This document shows, in pieces, positions 28,401-38,589 of a stretch of 64,000 nt of DNA. Under the pieces are notes generated by a model, which worked only from the letters and a program-made list of their open reading frames with translations, was not told the origin of the DNA and did no database searches. Position 1 is the stretch's first letter, and each line of letters begins with the position of its first letter. A program made the translations under genes and the position numbers. The stretch lies in NCBI RefSeq assembly GCF_000265295.1, contig NC_018002.1:1922001-1986000 (forward strand). The letters are read 5' to 3'. This stretch comes from Sulfurospirillum barnesii SES-3 (GTDB lineage: Bacteria; Campylobacterota; Campylobacteria; Campylobacterales; Sulfurospirillaceae).

Positions 28401-29794
28401 TGCTTCACCAACACATCACCCGTGCACTTTTTGCTCTTTTCTTAGGGGCACTGTTCTTCTCTAGTTTGGTCAGTTACTTTGCTATTAAAAACGATAACAT
28501 TGAGACATATAAGCGAGAACTGATTTCGCATATACGTATTATCAAACAACAACTCTCCACCACCACCGACCTTGAGGCTTTTGCAAAAATCATCAAAGAC
28601 GGAGCGGGTATCCGTTTTACATTGATTGATGAAAACGGTGTGGTCTTGGTTGATAGTGATAAAGAGAGTGAAAGCATGGACAATCATGCTAGACGTGAAG
28701 AAGTGATTCAAGCACACAAAGTAGAGTTTGCACACGCCATTCGTTTTTCGGATTCGGTAAAGAGCGATTTTCTCTACGTTGCCCACCGCTTTCAACACGA
28801 AGAGCGCACCTTGTTTATACGTCTTGCTATGAATATTGGCTCAATCATGCATAATTTTTATCTACTGTGGGTGAAAATTGCGCTTATTTTTAGCCTCACC
28901 CTGCTTATAGGACTCTATGGGGCGTATCATTTAAGCAAGCAAATTCGCCATGAAATTGACAAAATTATTGCCAACCTTCAACAAATCGCTGATAAAGAGT
29001 ACAAAATCACCCTCTCTTCTCACTTTTGTTTAGAGTTTTTAGAAATTGCTAACTACCTTAAACGCCTTGCTACAAAATTAGAAAAAAGAGCCAAACAAAA
29101 ACGTAAATACACCGCAAAAATAAAACTCATCTCACAACAACGAAGCGATGTCATCTCCGCCATTAGTCATGAGTTTAAAAATCCGATTGCTTCCATTATG
29201 GGGTACGCGCAAACGCTTTTGGAAGACCCTAATGCAAACACGCAAATTAAAGAGCGCTTTTTAGGTAAAATTGTCCAAAATGGACAAAAAATTTCACACA
29301 TGATAGACCGTTTAGCCCTTACTACCAAATTTGAAAATGGCGACTTTACGACCCAAAATTCTACGTTTGATCTTGCTAAAATGAGCCGTGAAATTGCACA
29401 AACCTTTCGAGAAAAACACCCCTTAAGAACCATCGAATGCAACATGCCTGAATACTGTATGGTCAATGCTGATCGCACCATGATAGAACTGGTTATCTCT
29501 AATTTAATCGACAATGCGCTTAAATACTCGGATGATACCATTAAAGTTTACATGGAAAATGAGGCGTTACATGTAAAAGACAATGGCGTGGGAATTAAAG
29601 AAGATGACATTGAAAAAGTCACCCAAAAATTTTACCGTTCAAACTCGCATTCATGGGATAATTCCATGGGATTAGGCTTAGCACTGGTCAATTACATTCT
29701 AAAACTACACAACACCAGCCTAGAGATACACAGCAGCTTTGGTGTTGGCTCCGATTTTTCATTTAAATTGCCTTCAGACAATCCTACGCTTTAG
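28394..29794 (+). CDS. phoR: sensor histidine kinase, PhoR-like
   Basis: About 466 residues. TM1 near residues 8-30, a periplasmic loop of about 120 residues, TM2 near 150-172, then DHp and catalytic domains: ISHEFKNPIASIMGYAQTLL (His near 258), the N box NLIDNALKYSDD, G1 VKDNGVGI and G2 GLGLALVNYIL. It overlaps phoB (ATGCTAATG), so the two are co-translated. PhoR proteins of enterobacteria lack a large periplasmic domain; this one has one, as in the C. jejuni PhosS-type kinases. Phosphate as the signal is inferred from phoU and phoB next door. Confidence 0.85.
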   Translation: MLMLHQHITRALFALFLGALFFSSLVSYFAIKNDNIETYKRELISHIRIIKQQLSTTTDLEAFAKIIKDGAGIRFTLIDENGVVLVDSDKESESMDNHARREEVIQAHKVEFAHAIRFSDSVKSDFLYVAHRFQHEERTLFIRLAMNIGSIMHNFYLLWVKIALIFSLTLLIGLYGAYHLSKQIRHEIDKIIANLQQIADKEYKITLSSHFCLEFLEIANYLKRLATKLEKRAKQKRKYTAKIKLISQQRSDVISAISHEFKNPIASIMGYAQTLLEDPNANTQIKERFLGKIVQNGQKISHMIDRLALTTKFENGDFTTQNSTFDLAKMSREIAQTFREKHPLRTIECNMPEYCMVNADRTMIELVISNLIDNALKYSDDTIKVYMENEALHVKDNGVGIKEDDIEKVTQKFYRSNSHSWDNSMGLGLALVNYILKLHNTSLEIHSSFGVGSDFSFKLPSDNPTL

Positions 29795-29811
29795 AAAATA
29801 AAAGATAACTC

Positions 29812-29833
29812 AGAGGCTTTAAAAAGAGCCTCT
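29812..29833. terminator. two-way terminator between convergent kinases
   Basis: AGAGGCT-TTAAAAAG-AGCCTCT, a 7-bp stem between the phoR-like gene and the minus-strand kinase gene, with T-rich sequence downstream. Confidence 0.6.
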
Positions 29834-29851
29834 TCTACTCTTTTTAAAAGA

Positions 29852-31570
29852 CTAGTCTATATCATCTTTAGGCAGCACAATGGTGACCACCAAACCATCC
29901 TCTTCATTGCCAATAGCAATAGAGCCTTGCATACTCTGCTCAATAATCTGTTTAGCCATATAAAGCCCTGTACCACTCCCTTTTTTTGTCTCTTTTGTCG
30001 TAAAAAAGGGGTCAAAAATATACGGCAATTTTTCATCTTCAATCCCCCCACCATTATCACTGACTTCAATAATAATATAATGCTCTTGCTCGTACGCTCG
30101 AAAACGAATACAGCCATGCTCTACATGATGCTCTTTTATAGCATCTTTTGCGTTATTAATCAGCACTAAAAACACATGAGAAAGCTCTCTTTTAAAGCCA
30201 TACATTGCCAAATCAGCAGGACAATCAATCTCAAATTCTATGCCTTGGTTGGCAACACCTCCATCACTTATTTTAATGCTCTCATCCATACACCCGTTTA
30301 AATAAAAAAGCACTTTCCCTTTATCGGGTTTGAAGAAATCCTTAAAATCATCAATGGTAGAAGACATATGTGCAAGAATACTTCTTAGCTTTCGAATCTC
30401 CTCTTCGAGTATCAACGGGGTCAGTTTTTTGCTTTGGCTCTCTAAAAAAATACGGTTTATAATCACGCTAATGGTACTAAGAGGTTGCCTCCATTGATGC
30501 GCAATGTTATTGAGCATTTCACCTAAAGCAACAAGCTTGGCTTGCTGAAATAAAATTCTGTCTTTAATGCGACTCTTCTCAACCTCTTCTTGAATGGTTT
30601 TGTTTAAATGCCCATTTAAATCTTCTAAAGCGGCTTTGGTATCAAAAGCATCGCACAAGGCTCTTGCGATGGCTCCGTACTCATTGTGTTTTGGAAGGTA
30701 TTTTTGAAGAGGGTCTTTATTTTTTTGGGTTAATGACAGCGTAATATCTCGTAACGGAAAACTAATGTATTTTGCAATAAGCGCCATAAAAATAAGCATC
30801 AACACAAAAGTATGTATAAAATTGAGTTGCATATCTTTGGTCGCATACGTATCAAGCACCTCGCTCATACGATTAGGAATATGCAAATAAAGCGTAGAAA
30901 TTTTCATACCTTTATAATCTCTAAGCGCTATTTCATCGGCAATCGTATAAGAACCTTTCAAAGGTTTTAGCTTATTGAGATGAACCTTTGCAAGCCCATA
31001 AGAACTTAACTCATTGATAAAAGCCTCATCCCAATGTTTAGCAATCACCACAAAACCACTGGCTAAAGCATTCTCACTTACAACATAATGAAGACGCCGA
31101 ATCGGTGCAATATAAACCTCCACCACCTGTTGCTCTTTTTGAATAAAAAAATGCATCAGTTCTTCTTTGTTGAGATTTAAAAGCTCCACATTAAGAAGTT
31201 CACTCAGCATTTGCATAAAAGGTTTGGTTGTTTCAGAAAAAAGAACTTTTTTTGATGCATCTAAAATATAAAACCCATCAATGGAAAACTGCACCGTACT
31301 GCCTGCAAGATTATCCTCAATCCATGTATCATTAGGGTTTTCAATAAAATTCACCAAATCATTCCATATCGCATAATCAAGTGTTTGCCTTTTCATGGGC
31401 TCAGACTTCAATGCTAAGAGCTGTTTCAACCCAGCACTTTGTTCCTTAGCATACGCCTCTGCCATAAGATTGACTTTATCACGTTCATTTTGCCACATAA
31501 AAAATTCTAAACCTATCGCAGCAAAAAAAGTAAGCATTACCAGAAGAAAAAAAGAAGATTTAACACTCAT
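29852..31570 (-). CDS. orphan sensor histidine kinase with CHASE4-like sensor
   Basis: 572 residues from the ATG at 31570 (AAAGGAG upstream; the frame opens earlier at 31606). TM1 lies near residues 5-25, a periplasmic domain of about 230 residues resembles CHASE4 ([20 protein letters not shown] near 55-75), TM2 lies near 255-275. The kinase core has [20 protein letters not shown] as H box, [13 protein letters not shown] as N box, VSDNGGGI and [13 protein letters not shown]. The HQWRQPL class is common in Campylobacterota. There is no response regulator beside it, so its partner is elsewhere or lost. Confidence 0.88.
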   Translation of the reverse strand: MSVKSSFFLLVMLTFFAAIGLEFFMWQNERDKVNLMAEAYAKEQSAGLKQLLALKSEPMKRQTLDYAIWNDLVNFIENPNDTWIEDNLAGSTVQFSIDGFYILDASKKVLFSETTKPFMQMLSELLNVELLNLNKEELMHFFIQKEQQVVEVYIAPIRRLHYVVSENALASGFVVIAKHWDEAFINELSSYGLAKVHLNKLKPLKGSYTIADEIALRDYKGMKISTLYLHIPNRMSEVLDTYATKDMQLNFIHTFVLMLIFMALIAKYISFPLRDITLSLTQKNKDPLQKYLPKHNEYGAIARALCDAFDTKAALEDLNGHLNKTIQEEVEKSRIKDRILFQQAKLVALGEMLNNIAHQWRQPLSTISVIINRIFLESQSKKLTPLILEEEIRKLRSILAHMSSTIDDFKDFFKPDKGKVLFYLNGCMDESIKISDGGVANQGIEFEIDCPADLAMYGFKRELSHVFLVLINNAKDAIKEHHVEHGCIRFRAYEQEHYIIIEVSDNGGGIEDEKLPYIFDPFFTTKETKKGSGTGLYMAKQIIEQSMQGSIAIGNEEDGLVVTIVLPKDDID

Positions 31571-31798
31571 GAGACGACTCCTTTGTAGAACAAAAAAAAG
31601 GCTCACTATACCTTTACATGTAAAAAGATTGAAGGCTCTTATTTAAAGTTTTTCTAGCAAAAAAGCTAAAGCCTTGTCTTTGCATCTGTAGAGGGATGTT
31701 GTAAACATTATAACACGTATATGGCGTAATACTATACTTAAATCCCGTATGCTGATAAAAATCCATACCACGTTTCAACAAGGAACAAAAGGATTCAT

Positions 31799-31876
31799 AT
31801 GCGCAATACACCCCTATGTTTAAAGGACGCTTTAACACAAATCAAAAGTAAAAAGCATCTTGCTTCTCTTATTTAG
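31799..31876 (+). CDS. possible 25-residue peptide
   Basis: A short frame with AAAGGA five bases before its ATG encodes [20 protein letters not shown] plus five residues, a Lys-rich amphipathic helix. It lies in the 349-base gap between the kinase and the PfpI gene. That gap also holds TTACATGTAA (31614), a TATAAT box and no other convincing gene; a 74-codon minus-strand frame there has no family resemblance. Confidence 0.2.
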   Translation: MRNTPLCLKDALTQIKSKKHLASLI

Positions 31877-31882
31877 AAGCGT

Positions 31883-31888
31883 TATAAT
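31883..31888 (+). promoter_or_regulatory. candidate -10 box for the PfpI gene
   Basis: TATAAT 32 bases before the ATG, with a strong AAGGAGG ribosome site between them. No clear -35. Confidence 0.45.
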
Positions 31889-31919
31889 AAAACCTATCTC
31901 TATTTCCAAGGAGGCTTTT

Positions 31920-32498
31920 ATGGCAAAGAAAATTTTGTTTATCGTGGGTGATTATGTTGAGGATTACGAAATTATGGTTCCTTTTCAAGCCCTAGCCGCA
32001 GTGGGTCACACCGTAAGTGCCGTTTGCCCTAACAAAAAAGCAGGTGAGTTCATTCGTACCGCCGTGCATGATTTTGAGGGAGATCAAACCTACAGTGAAA
32101 AACCAGGTCACAATTTTACCCTGAATGGAAGTTTTGATGCGATAAAAGTCGAAGAGTTTGATGCACTGGTCATCCCAGGAGGTCGTGCACCTGAATACCT
32201 TAGACTCAATGAAAAAGTACTGCAGATGGTACGCCACTTTGCTAAAACCAATAAACCTATTGCGGCGATTTGTCACGGAGCACAACTCTTAGCAGCTGCG
32301 GATGTTTTGTCAGGTAAAAGTTGCTCAGCCTACCCTGCATGCGCCCCTGAAGTGACCAAAGCAGGAGGAACATATGCCTCTATTGAAGTGACTGAAGCCA
32401 CTGTTGATGGTAACCTTGTAACCGCACCTGCATGGCCTGCTCATCCACAATGGATTGCTAAATTTCTAGGTGTTTTGGGTACTAAAATTACGCACTAA
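31920..32498 (+). CDS. DJ-1/PfpI family protein
   Basis: A 192-residue class I glutamine-amidotransferase-like protein of the DJ-1/PfpI/YhbO family (deglycase, chaperone or protease activities have been claimed for members). The nucleophile elbow is [13 protein letters not shown] with the catalytic Cys; the acidic partner lies in [11 protein letters not shown]. The ATG at 31920 is set by AAGGAGG. It stands alone with its own promoter, so it probably has a stress role; the substrate is unknown. Confidence 0.88.
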   Translation: MAKKILFIVGDYVEDYEIMVPFQALAAVGHTVSAVCPNKKAGEFIRTAVHDFEGDQTYSEKPGHNFTLNGSFDAIKVEEFDALVIPGGRAPEYLRLNEKVLQMVRHFAKTNKPIAAICHGAQLLAAADVLSGKSCSAYPACAPEVTKAGGTYASIEVTEATVDGNLVTAPAWPAHPQWIAKFLGVLGTKITH

Positions 32499-32615
32499 AA
32501 CTTCTTATAGCAAGGAGAAAATCTCCTCCTTGCTCTTTTTTCTCCTGTGTTTACATGTAACCAATTCGTAGCGTATTTTCATTATGATTGTCTGTATACC
32601 TATGAGGAGAATTTA

Positions 32616-33038
32616 ATGATTAAAGTTTTATTTGTTTGCATTCATAACAGTGCTCGAAGTCAAATGGCAGAAGCGTTACTGCGTAAATACGGACACGATG
32701 CTTTTGAAGCATACAGTGCAGGCTTTGAACCAGGGGTTTTAAACCCATTGGCAGTCAAAGCATTAAAAGAAGAAGGGCTTGATATATCAACCCATCAAAC
32801 CACATCGGTGTTTGATCTGTTTAAAGAAGGTCGCCTTTTTCATTATGTAATCACCGTGTGTGATGAGAGCAGTTCAGAGCGTTGTCCTGTCTTCCCTGGA
32901 CAAGCACAAAGAATACATTGGAGTTTTAAAGACCCTAGCCGTTTTGAAGGAAGTGATGAGGAAAAATTGGTACAAACCAAAGAGGTTATGCGAGAAATCA
33001 AAGCAGCCGTTTTAACACTAATCGAAACACTGCATTAA
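32616..33038 (+). CDS. arsC: thioredoxin-linked arsenate reductase
   Basis: A 140-residue low-molecular-weight phosphatase-fold reductase. The P-loop CIHNSARSQ gives nucleophile C8 and Arg14; C82 and C90 in VCDESSSERCPVF complete the three-cysteine relay of the pI258-type ArsC, which reduces arsenate to arsenite using thioredoxin. The ATG at 32616 follows GAGGAGA. No arsR, acr3 or arsB gene is adjacent. Arsenate enters by phosphate transporters, several of which are encoded in this window. Confidence 0.9.
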   Translation: MIKVLFVCIHNSARSQMAEALLRKYGHDAFEAYSAGFEPGVLNPLAVKALKEEGLDISTHQTTSVFDLFKEGRLFHYVITVCDESSSERCPVFPGQAQRIHWSFKDPSRFEGSDEEKLVQTKEVMREIKAAVLTLIETLH

Positions 33039-33046
33039 AGCTGCAG

Positions 33047-33062
33047 GGGGATTTATCCCCTC
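33047..33062. terminator. hairpin between arsC and the phosphonate operon
   Basis: GGGGGA-TTTA-TCCCCT, a short GC-rich stem between two convergent stop codons; no T run on the plus side, so only a possible terminator. Confidence 0.35.
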
Positions 33063-34723
33063 CGCCACTTTTGTGAGCTCTTCACACAAAAATACGAAAT
33101 CCCATTAAAACAAAGTGTGACCCCAATGGATGTTGCAACAATAAGCGAAGCCATCGCAGTAGCTGAGCTGATGTCACCTGCATCATCCATATTTAAAACA
33201 GCCACTGAAGCCAGTGTCGTTTGAGGGGAGTATAAGAAGACAACGGCAGAAACGGTAGTCATGGCATTGACAAAAAAATAACGTGCAATTTCCAAAATGG
33301 AGGGAATCGCAATGGGCACGGTCACCCTAAAAAAAGTACGGTAAAACGCAACGCCCATGGATTCTGAAACATCATCAAACTCTGTATCAATTTGCTTTAA
33401 CGTTGTCACGGCTGTGATATAACTGGTGGTAAAAAAATGTGCTATGGTACACACAACCAAAATCGTCATACTTTGATAGATACCGTGCAAAGGATTCAGC
33501 GAATTGTTAAAGAAAAAGATATATCCCAAGCCTAAGACAAGCCCAGGAACGGCCATGGGAAGGAGTGCTAAAAACTTTAATAAGATGCGTACCAAAGCAT
33601 ATACTTTGCTTTTTTCCACCACATAAGCACTCATAAATACAAGCATGGTTCCAAAAAGGGCACTCCAAAACGCTAAACGTAAACTGTTAAAATACGAATC
33701 CCAACCGCCCCCATCCATAGCGTTAAAATCATAATGTTTCAATACAAAACTCAAATCGTATGGCCAAAATTTTATAAACGATGCACACACAGAAACACTC
33801 AAAATAATAACCAGTAATCCAATCACACCTAACGAAAAGAGAAACATGGTCGTATCGAAGAAAAGTGCTTTTTTGGGTTTATACACAACAAATTTTGCGC
33901 TTAAAATAGATGTTTGTTTCTTTTGCATCAAGGCATCAACACCAAATGTGATAACAGAGGGTATCAACAATAAAACCCCTATAGTAGCGCCCAAAGAAAA
34001 ATTTTGTTGACCAATCACTTGCTTATAAATCTCTGTTGCCAAAACTGCATAATCCCCACCAATGACTTTTGGAACACCAAAATCGGTGATGACCAGAGTA
34101 AAACTCACTAAAGCAGCGGAGATAAGCCCATACTTTGCGCTGGGTAAGGTAATGCTCATAAACTTTTTCATACTATTCGCGCCCATACTTTGAGCCGCTT
34201 CATAAAGCCTTGCATCGCATAAAGAGAGCGCACTGAGAAGAATCATCAGAACATGCGGAAAAACATAAAAACACTCACCCATAACAATGCCCCACACCCC
34301 ATAAATAGAAGAATCCCCCATCCATGATTTTAAAAAGCCTTGATTGCCAAATAAATAAACAAACGAAATAGCAGGTAACAAAGACGGTGCCAAAAGAGGA
34401 ATCAAGGCTAAATAACGAAACAGAGGTTTAAGTGGCATGGATGAGCGCATCAATGCATACGCAAATATAAAAGCAACAGGAAGAACTATCAGGGTACTTA
34501 CACACGCAATAAAAAGAGAATTTTGAAGCAATCTAAGCGATTTTGGCTCTTGCATGTAGTGCACAAAATTATCTAAAAAAACAAAACTTCCCACCCTATC
34601 GTAAAAGCTTTGTTGTAAAATTTCTACCAAGGGCAAAAAAATGATAATACCTAGGCTTAGCACTAAAAAAAGGCTCAAAGCAGTCAGAATGATTTTATTA
34701 GAGTCGTGCCAAAGGCTATGCAT
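33053..34723 (-). CDS. phnU: 2-aminoethylphosphonate ABC transporter permease (fused)
   Basis: About 556 residues with two permease domains in one chain, each with six or so membrane helices. The EAA-type loops are EAAQSMGANSMKKFMSITLP (around residue 195) and DVSESMGVAFYRTFFRVTVP (around 480). Fused permeases of this kind serve iron (FbpB) or the PhnU2 class of 2-aminoethylphosphonate importers; the phnWX genes in the same operon favour the latter. The start at 34723 lies inside the end of the ATPase gene with GAGGAAA just before it; 34732 is possible. Confidence 0.75.
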   Translation of the reverse strand: MHSLWHDSNKIILTALSLFLVLSLGIIIFLPLVEILQQSFYDRVGSFVFLDNFVHYMQEPKSLRLLQNSLFIACVSTLIVLPVAFIFAYALMRSSMPLKPLFRYLALIPLLAPSLLPAISFVYLFGNQGFLKSWMGDSSIYGVWGIVMGECFYVFPHVLMILLSALSLCDARLYEAAQSMGANSMKKFMSITLPSAKYGLISAALVSFTLVITDFGVPKVIGGDYAVLATEIYKQVIGQQNFSLGATIGVLLLIPSVITFGVDALMQKKQTSILSAKFVVYKPKKALFFDTTMFLFSLGVIGLLVIILSVSVCASFIKFWPYDLSFVLKHYDFNAMDGGGWDSYFNSLRLAFWSALFGTMLVFMSAYVVEKSKVYALVRILLKFLALLPMAVPGLVLGLGYIFFFNNSLNPLHGIYQSMTILVVCTIAHFFTTSYITAVTTLKQIDTEFDDVSESMGVAFYRTFFRVTVPIAIPSILEIARYFFVNAMTTVSAVVFLYSPQTTLASVAVLNMDDAGDISSATAMASLIVATSIGVTLCFNGISYFCVKSSQKWRRG

Positions 34724-35816
34724 TTTCCTCATCCCTAAAATAGAAAATATCACCAGAAGCAATACAAAGTTTAAGGAAACTCCCCTCTTGTATGACTCCT
34801 TTTACCAAAGCTTTATGCGGTAAATCCAAAAGCAATGTATCTTCCAAAAGCCCTCTTATACGCATTAAAACTCTGCAAAAACTGCCTAAAAATGTGACTT
34901 TTAAAACATCCCCTTCAAGGATATTCCCCTCATCGTTTCTTGTATCATCGTAAAGTTTAATATCCTCAGGGCGAATCAAAAGTTTGATAGCTTCTTCTGC
35001 TTGAGGTTCATTCTTTGCCTGAAGTGCTACTTTAAAGCGCAGTTGACCTACTTGAAAGTACCCATTTCTACTATAAAATGCTTTTAAAAGATTTATTTTT
35101 CCTACAAAATCAGCCACAAATAAACTCTTTGGCTGATGATAAATTTCCAAAGGTGTACCCACTTGTTCAATCACACCCTGATTCATCACCACAATTTTAT
35201 CAGCGATACTTAACGCCTCTTCTTGATCATGGGTAACCATAATGGTTGTAATACCGAGATTTTTTTGAAGTTCACGTATCTCTTGTCGCAGACGCTCTCT
35301 TACCCTTGCATCAAGGGCTGAGAGAGGTTCATCCAAAAGAAGTAAGGCAGGATTTGTCGCAATAGCTCTTGCAAATGCTACACGTTGTTGCTGTCCACCG
35401 CTGAGCTCACTAGGGTATTTTTCTTCACTTCCACTCAAGCCCACAAGTGCTAACAGTTCTTTAACTCTTTTTTTTGCCTCTTTTTTTTCAAAGTCTTTCT
35501 TTTTAAGACCGTACGCAATATTTTTGGCTACAGTTAAATTCGGAAAAAGGGCATAACTTTGAAACACAATGCCATAATCTCTTTTTGAAGGTGGCAAATG
35601 GGTTATGACCTTTCCATGCTGAATAATCTCTCCGTCATCACACTCTTCTAAACCTGCAATAATGCGAAGTAACGTCGTCTTTCCACATCCTGATGGGCCC
35701 AAAAAACAGACAAGTTCACCTTTTTTCACTTCAAGACAAATCTTCTTTAACGCAATAAAATCATCAAAGCGTTTGGTAACATTGTTAATCGTAATAGCAC
35801 TGTGAGACACAAACAT
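34716..35816 (-). CDS. phnT: 2-aminoethylphosphonate ABC transporter ATPase
   Basis: A 366-residue ATPase of the PotA/FbpC/PhnT class. Walker A GPSGCGKTT, Q-loop VFQSYALFPNLTV, signature [14 protein letters not shown], Walker B LLLLDEPLSALDA and H-loop MVTHDQEEAL are all visible; the last 120 residues form a TOBE-like regulatory domain (LIRPEDIKLY). It overlaps the permease gene and follows the binding-protein gene by 39 bases. The substrate is assigned from the operon only. Confidence 0.78.
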   Translation of the reverse strand: MFVSHSAITINNVTKRFDDFIALKKICLEVKKGELVCFLGPSGCGKTTLLRIIAGLEECDDGEIIQHGKVITHLPPSKRDYGIVFQSYALFPNLTVAKNIAYGLKKKDFEKKEAKKRVKELLALVGLSGSEEKYPSELSGGQQQRVAFARAIATNPALLLLDEPLSALDARVRERLRQEIRELQKNLGITTIMVTHDQEEALSIADKIVVMNQGVIEQVGTPLEIYHQPKSLFVADFVGKINLLKAFYSRNGYFQVGQLRFKVALQAKNEPQAEEAIKLLIRPEDIKLYDDTRNDEGNILEGDVLKVTFLGSFCRVLMRIRGLLEDTLLLDLPHKALVKGVIQEGSFLKLCIASGDIFYFRDEENA

Positions 35817-35855
35817 TCCCTTGTATGAAGTGGGGATATTTCCCCACTAACGTAT

Positions 35856-36872
35856 TTATTTTTTTGGTTCAGACTTTGACTCGTAGCGCTTTGACCACTC
35901 TTTTAAAATAGCTTCTCTGTTTTTAGCCGACCATGCAAAATCATTTTCAACCAGCATGGACTCATAGTTCGCTGGGATGTGCTCAATGTTTTGTGAAAGT
36001 CCTTTGTACGCAACCACCGCAAAATTTTGCGCATACAATTTACTTGCTTCTTCACCCGTTGCCCAGTTAACAAACTTTTTAGCGGTTTCTAAATTTTTAC
36101 TTCCCTTCACAATCGCCGTCGCTTCCAAATCCCATCCAAGTCCCTCTTTAGGATAGACAATGGCAATGGGTGCACCCTCTTTTTTAGACTTTGCCGCACG
36201 GTACTCAAAACTGATCCCGATAAGAAATTCGCCAGCGGCTGCCATTTTGCACGGCTTTGAGCCAGAATGGGTGTACTGACCAATGTTTTCATGGAGCTTG
36301 TCCATGTATTCCCACCCTTTTTTCTCACCAAAAATTTTCAACCACGCAGTGACATCTAAAAACCCTGTACCTGAGCTAGCAGGATTTGGCATAACGATTT
36401 TACCCTTGTAAATAGGCTTTGTAAGGTCTTCCCAACTGGTAGGCAACGGGAGGTTTTGTTTTTTAGCTTCTACTTCGTTAAAACAAATAGCACTGCCCCA
36501 AATATCATTGCCAACCCACATAGGAGGGTTTTTACTATCACGGTATTTGGCGTCAATTTTTTCCAAAGAAGTAGGTGCGTAAGGATGGAGCATATCGTTT
36601 TGCTCTAAAAGAACCAAGCTCGTAGCGGCTGTTCCCCAAACCACATCGGCTTGTGGATTGGCTTTTTCAGCTAAAAGTTTTGCCGTAATAACCCCTGTAG
36701 AATCCCGTACAATTTTGACATCAATGTCAGGTTGTGCTTTTTGAAAAGACTCCAAATAAGGTTTGACCTGATCAGATTCCAATGCTGTATAAACTGTTAA
36801 ACTCTCTTTTGCTATTAACGCACTTCCAGCAAGTAGCATACTTGCCACCACACACAATCCTTTTTGAAACAT
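35856..36872 (-). CDS. phnS: periplasmic 2-aminoethylphosphonate-binding protein
   Basis: A 338-residue class II extracellular binding protein starting at 36872 (AAGGAGAGCGT upstream). Signal peptide MFQKGLCVVASMLLAGSALI ends near AKES. The body (LTVYTALESDQVKPYLESF, NPASSGTGFLDV, GISFEYRAAKSKKEG) belongs to the AfuA/FbpA/PhnS2 group; iron-binding tyrosine pairs are not obvious, and the operon partners phnW and phnX point to 2-aminoethylphosphonate. Confidence 0.75.
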   Translation of the reverse strand: MFQKGLCVVASMLLAGSALIAKESLTVYTALESDQVKPYLESFQKAQPDIDVKIVRDSTGVITAKLLAEKANPQADVVWGTAATSLVLLEQNDMLHPYAPTSLEKIDAKYRDSKNPPMWVGNDIWGSAICFNEVEAKKQNLPLPTSWEDLTKPIYKGKIVMPNPASSGTGFLDVTAWLKIFGEKKGWEYMDKLHENIGQYTHSGSKPCKMAAAGEFLIGISFEYRAAKSKKEGAPIAIVYPKEGLGWDLEATAIVKGSKNLETAKKFVNWATGEEASKLYAQNFAVVAYKGLSQNIEHIPANYESMLVENDFAWSAKNREAILKEWSKRYESKSEPKK

Positions 36873-36928
36873 ACGCTCTCCTTGGAACAAAATTTTTCAA
36901 AGCTTACTCATAGATAACCACAATTTGA

Positions 36929-37456
36929 TTACGGTAACCGCTTTGTAATACCTTGGGCTGTTTTAAAAAGTATGTACATATAAACCGTATTGGTCATTAT
37001 TAAACCTACAAAAATAGCCAAACGATCATGCTCAAGAAAGGCTACATGTAAAAAAAGAAAATTGGCGCTAAAAATAAGCAGATAGTGCATAAAACTAACA
37101 TCTTGAGGGGCAATATTTTGAAAACTTTTATAGGCTTGTGCGATACCGCCTATGAGGTTGAGCGAACCAAAGAGTGCCACCAAAAACACACCCGTATCTT
37201 TTTTTGAAAATCGCACTCGTTTGCTTTTGCTAAAAATATACCCAAAGGTTAACGTATGGACAAAAAGCTCTAAAATCTTCACAGTACCGATGTTCCCTTT
37301 ACTCCAAAAAATGTAACCCAATAGTGTAATGAACGTAACCAAATAACCATTAAGCGCTATTCCATCCCCTCTTTTGGTTTTAAATGTTTTATACAATTGA
37401 AAAAGATACGCCATAAAAACCAACGCAAAACCACTCTCTAAAGCATAGGGTATCAC
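36929..37456 (-). CDS. PQ-loop-like membrane protein in phosphonate operon
   Basis: A 175-residue integral membrane protein with five or six hydrophobic helices. [20 protein letters not shown] resembles the PQ-loop/SemiSWEET motif. The GTG at 37456 overlaps the phnW stop by 4 bases (GTGA), so it is translationally coupled to phnW. No phosphonate gene cluster I know of has such a member. It might export a product, import a substrate or sense one; the function is unknown. Confidence 0.6.
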   Translation of the reverse strand: MIPYALESGFALVFMAYLFQLYKTFKTKRGDGIALNGYLVTFITLLGYIFWSKGNIGTVKILELFVHTLTFGYIFSKSKRVRFSKKDTGVFLVALFGSLNLIGGIAQAYKSFQNIAPQDVSFMHYLLIFSANFLFLHVAFLEHDRLAIFVGLIMTNTVYMYILFKTAQGITKRLP

Positions 37457-38589
37457 CAAAACATTGCCTCTTTGATTGCTTCTAATAAGTTGGTAATATC
37501 TTTGGGGTAAACATCCCCAATGGTCCCAATACGAAAACTATCAATACAAGACACCTTGCCAGGATAAATGACAAAACCACTCTCTTTGAGCCTGTCGTAA
37601 AATGTTTGAAAATCATAAGCGTTGGATAAAGGAGAATAAAAACTTGTAATAATAGGACTTTGAAGCGATTGCTTAACCACGCATGTAAAGCCTAAGGCTT
37701 CCATTCCTTTGACTAAGCATTGCTGATTTTCCACATAGCGTGCATGACGCATGGCAATGCCTCCTTCTAATTGAAGTTCATACAAGGCCTCACCAAAAGC
37801 TCTTACAACATGCGTAGGAGATGTAAAACGCCATTTGCCTTCGTTTTTTTCCATCACCTCCCATTGATCATATGCATCGAGGCTTAAAGATCTTGCATTG
37901 CCTTGACACTGTTTAATGAGCTCTTTTTTAAAGATTATAAACCCAAAACCTGGCACACCTTGAATGCATTTATTAGCACTTGAAATTAACACATCAATTT
38001 CTAAAGCATCCATGTCAATGGGAATGCCACCAAAGCTACTCATCGCATCAACAATAAAAAGTTTATTGTACTGTTTTACAATACGCCCAATCGCCTCAAT
38101 GGGATTTAAAATACCTGTGGTCGTCTCACAATGGGCCACGGATACGGCACGAATAGCAGGGTTCACCTGTAAGATTTGCTCCAAATCTTCAAGGCAAAAG
38201 GTCTGCATCTCTAATTCCGTTTGTTTGATAACATCAATACCCATATACTCCGCAATACGTACCATACGCTCCCCATAAGCCCCATTGCTTAAAACCAATA
38301 ACAGACTTTCATCTCGAGGCATCATAGTTCCAAGGGCAGCTTCCATGCTAAAGGTACCACTTCCTTGCATCAAAACGCTCGTATATTGATTGGTCTTTGA
38401 GGCTAAAGTGACCAATTCTGAGCGAATTTCTTGAACGATTTGGTTGTACTCATGATCCCACGTACACCAATCTTGAAGCATAGATGCTCGCACCCCTTTG
38501 GTCGTACTTAAAGGACCTGGTGTCAATAAAAGATAAGGATTTTCAGGAATCATTTCTGATGTGAAGCTTGTACAAAACCGACGCGGCAT
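37453..38589 (-). CDS. phnW: 2-aminoethylphosphonate-pyruvate transaminase
   Basis: PLP aminotransferase converting 2-aminoethylphosphonate and pyruvate into phosphonoacetaldehyde and alanine. [20 protein letters not shown] followed by [10 protein letters not shown] is diagnostic of Phn[10 protein letters not shown] holds the cofactor Asp and SSANKCIQG the Schiff-base lysine (K207). Start is ambiguous: the ATG at 38589 has AAGGAG seven bases upstream, whereas the ATG at 38553, overlapping the phnX stop (ATGA), matches the family's usual N-terminus. Confidence 0.9.
   Translation of the reverse strand: MPRRFCTSFTSEMIPENPYLLLTPGPLSTTKGVRASMLQDWCTWDHEYNQIVQEIRSELVTLASKTNQYTSVLMQGSGTFSMEAALGTMMPRDESLLLVLSNGAYGERMVRIAEYMGIDVIKQTELEMQTFCLEDLEQILQVNPAIRAVSVAHCETTTGILNPIEAIGRIVKQYNKLFIVDAMSSFGGIPIDMDALEIDVLISSANKCIQGVPGFGFIIFKKELIKQCQGNARSLSLDAYDQWEVMEKNEGKWRFTSPTHVVRAFGEALYELQLEGGIAMRHARYVENQQCLVKGMEALGFTCVVKQSLQSPIITSFYSPLSNAYDFQTFYDRLKESGFVIYPGKVSCIDSFRIGTIGDVYPKDITNLLEAIKEAMFW

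Noticed and set aside
31614-31838. 74-codon minus-strand frame before the PfpI gene
   Set aside because: No ribosome site, no recognisable family, odd composition (many Tyr, Cys, Phe) and overlap with a TTACATGTAA copy.
33053-36872. Iron(III) ABC importer (FbpABC) as the role of the three transporter genes
   Set aside because: Fused permease and binding protein fit both classes, but direct linkage to phnX and phnW makes 2-aminoethylphosphonate the better call; iron is kept as an alternative.
36928-36955. GATTACGGTAACC...TTTGTAAT resembling the phoU inverted-repeat arm, just before the phnS gene
   Set aside because: It lies across the last codons of the PQ-loop-like gene (Gly-Ile-Thr-Lys-Arg-Leu-Pro-stop) and the match to the arm is partial, so it may be coincidence.
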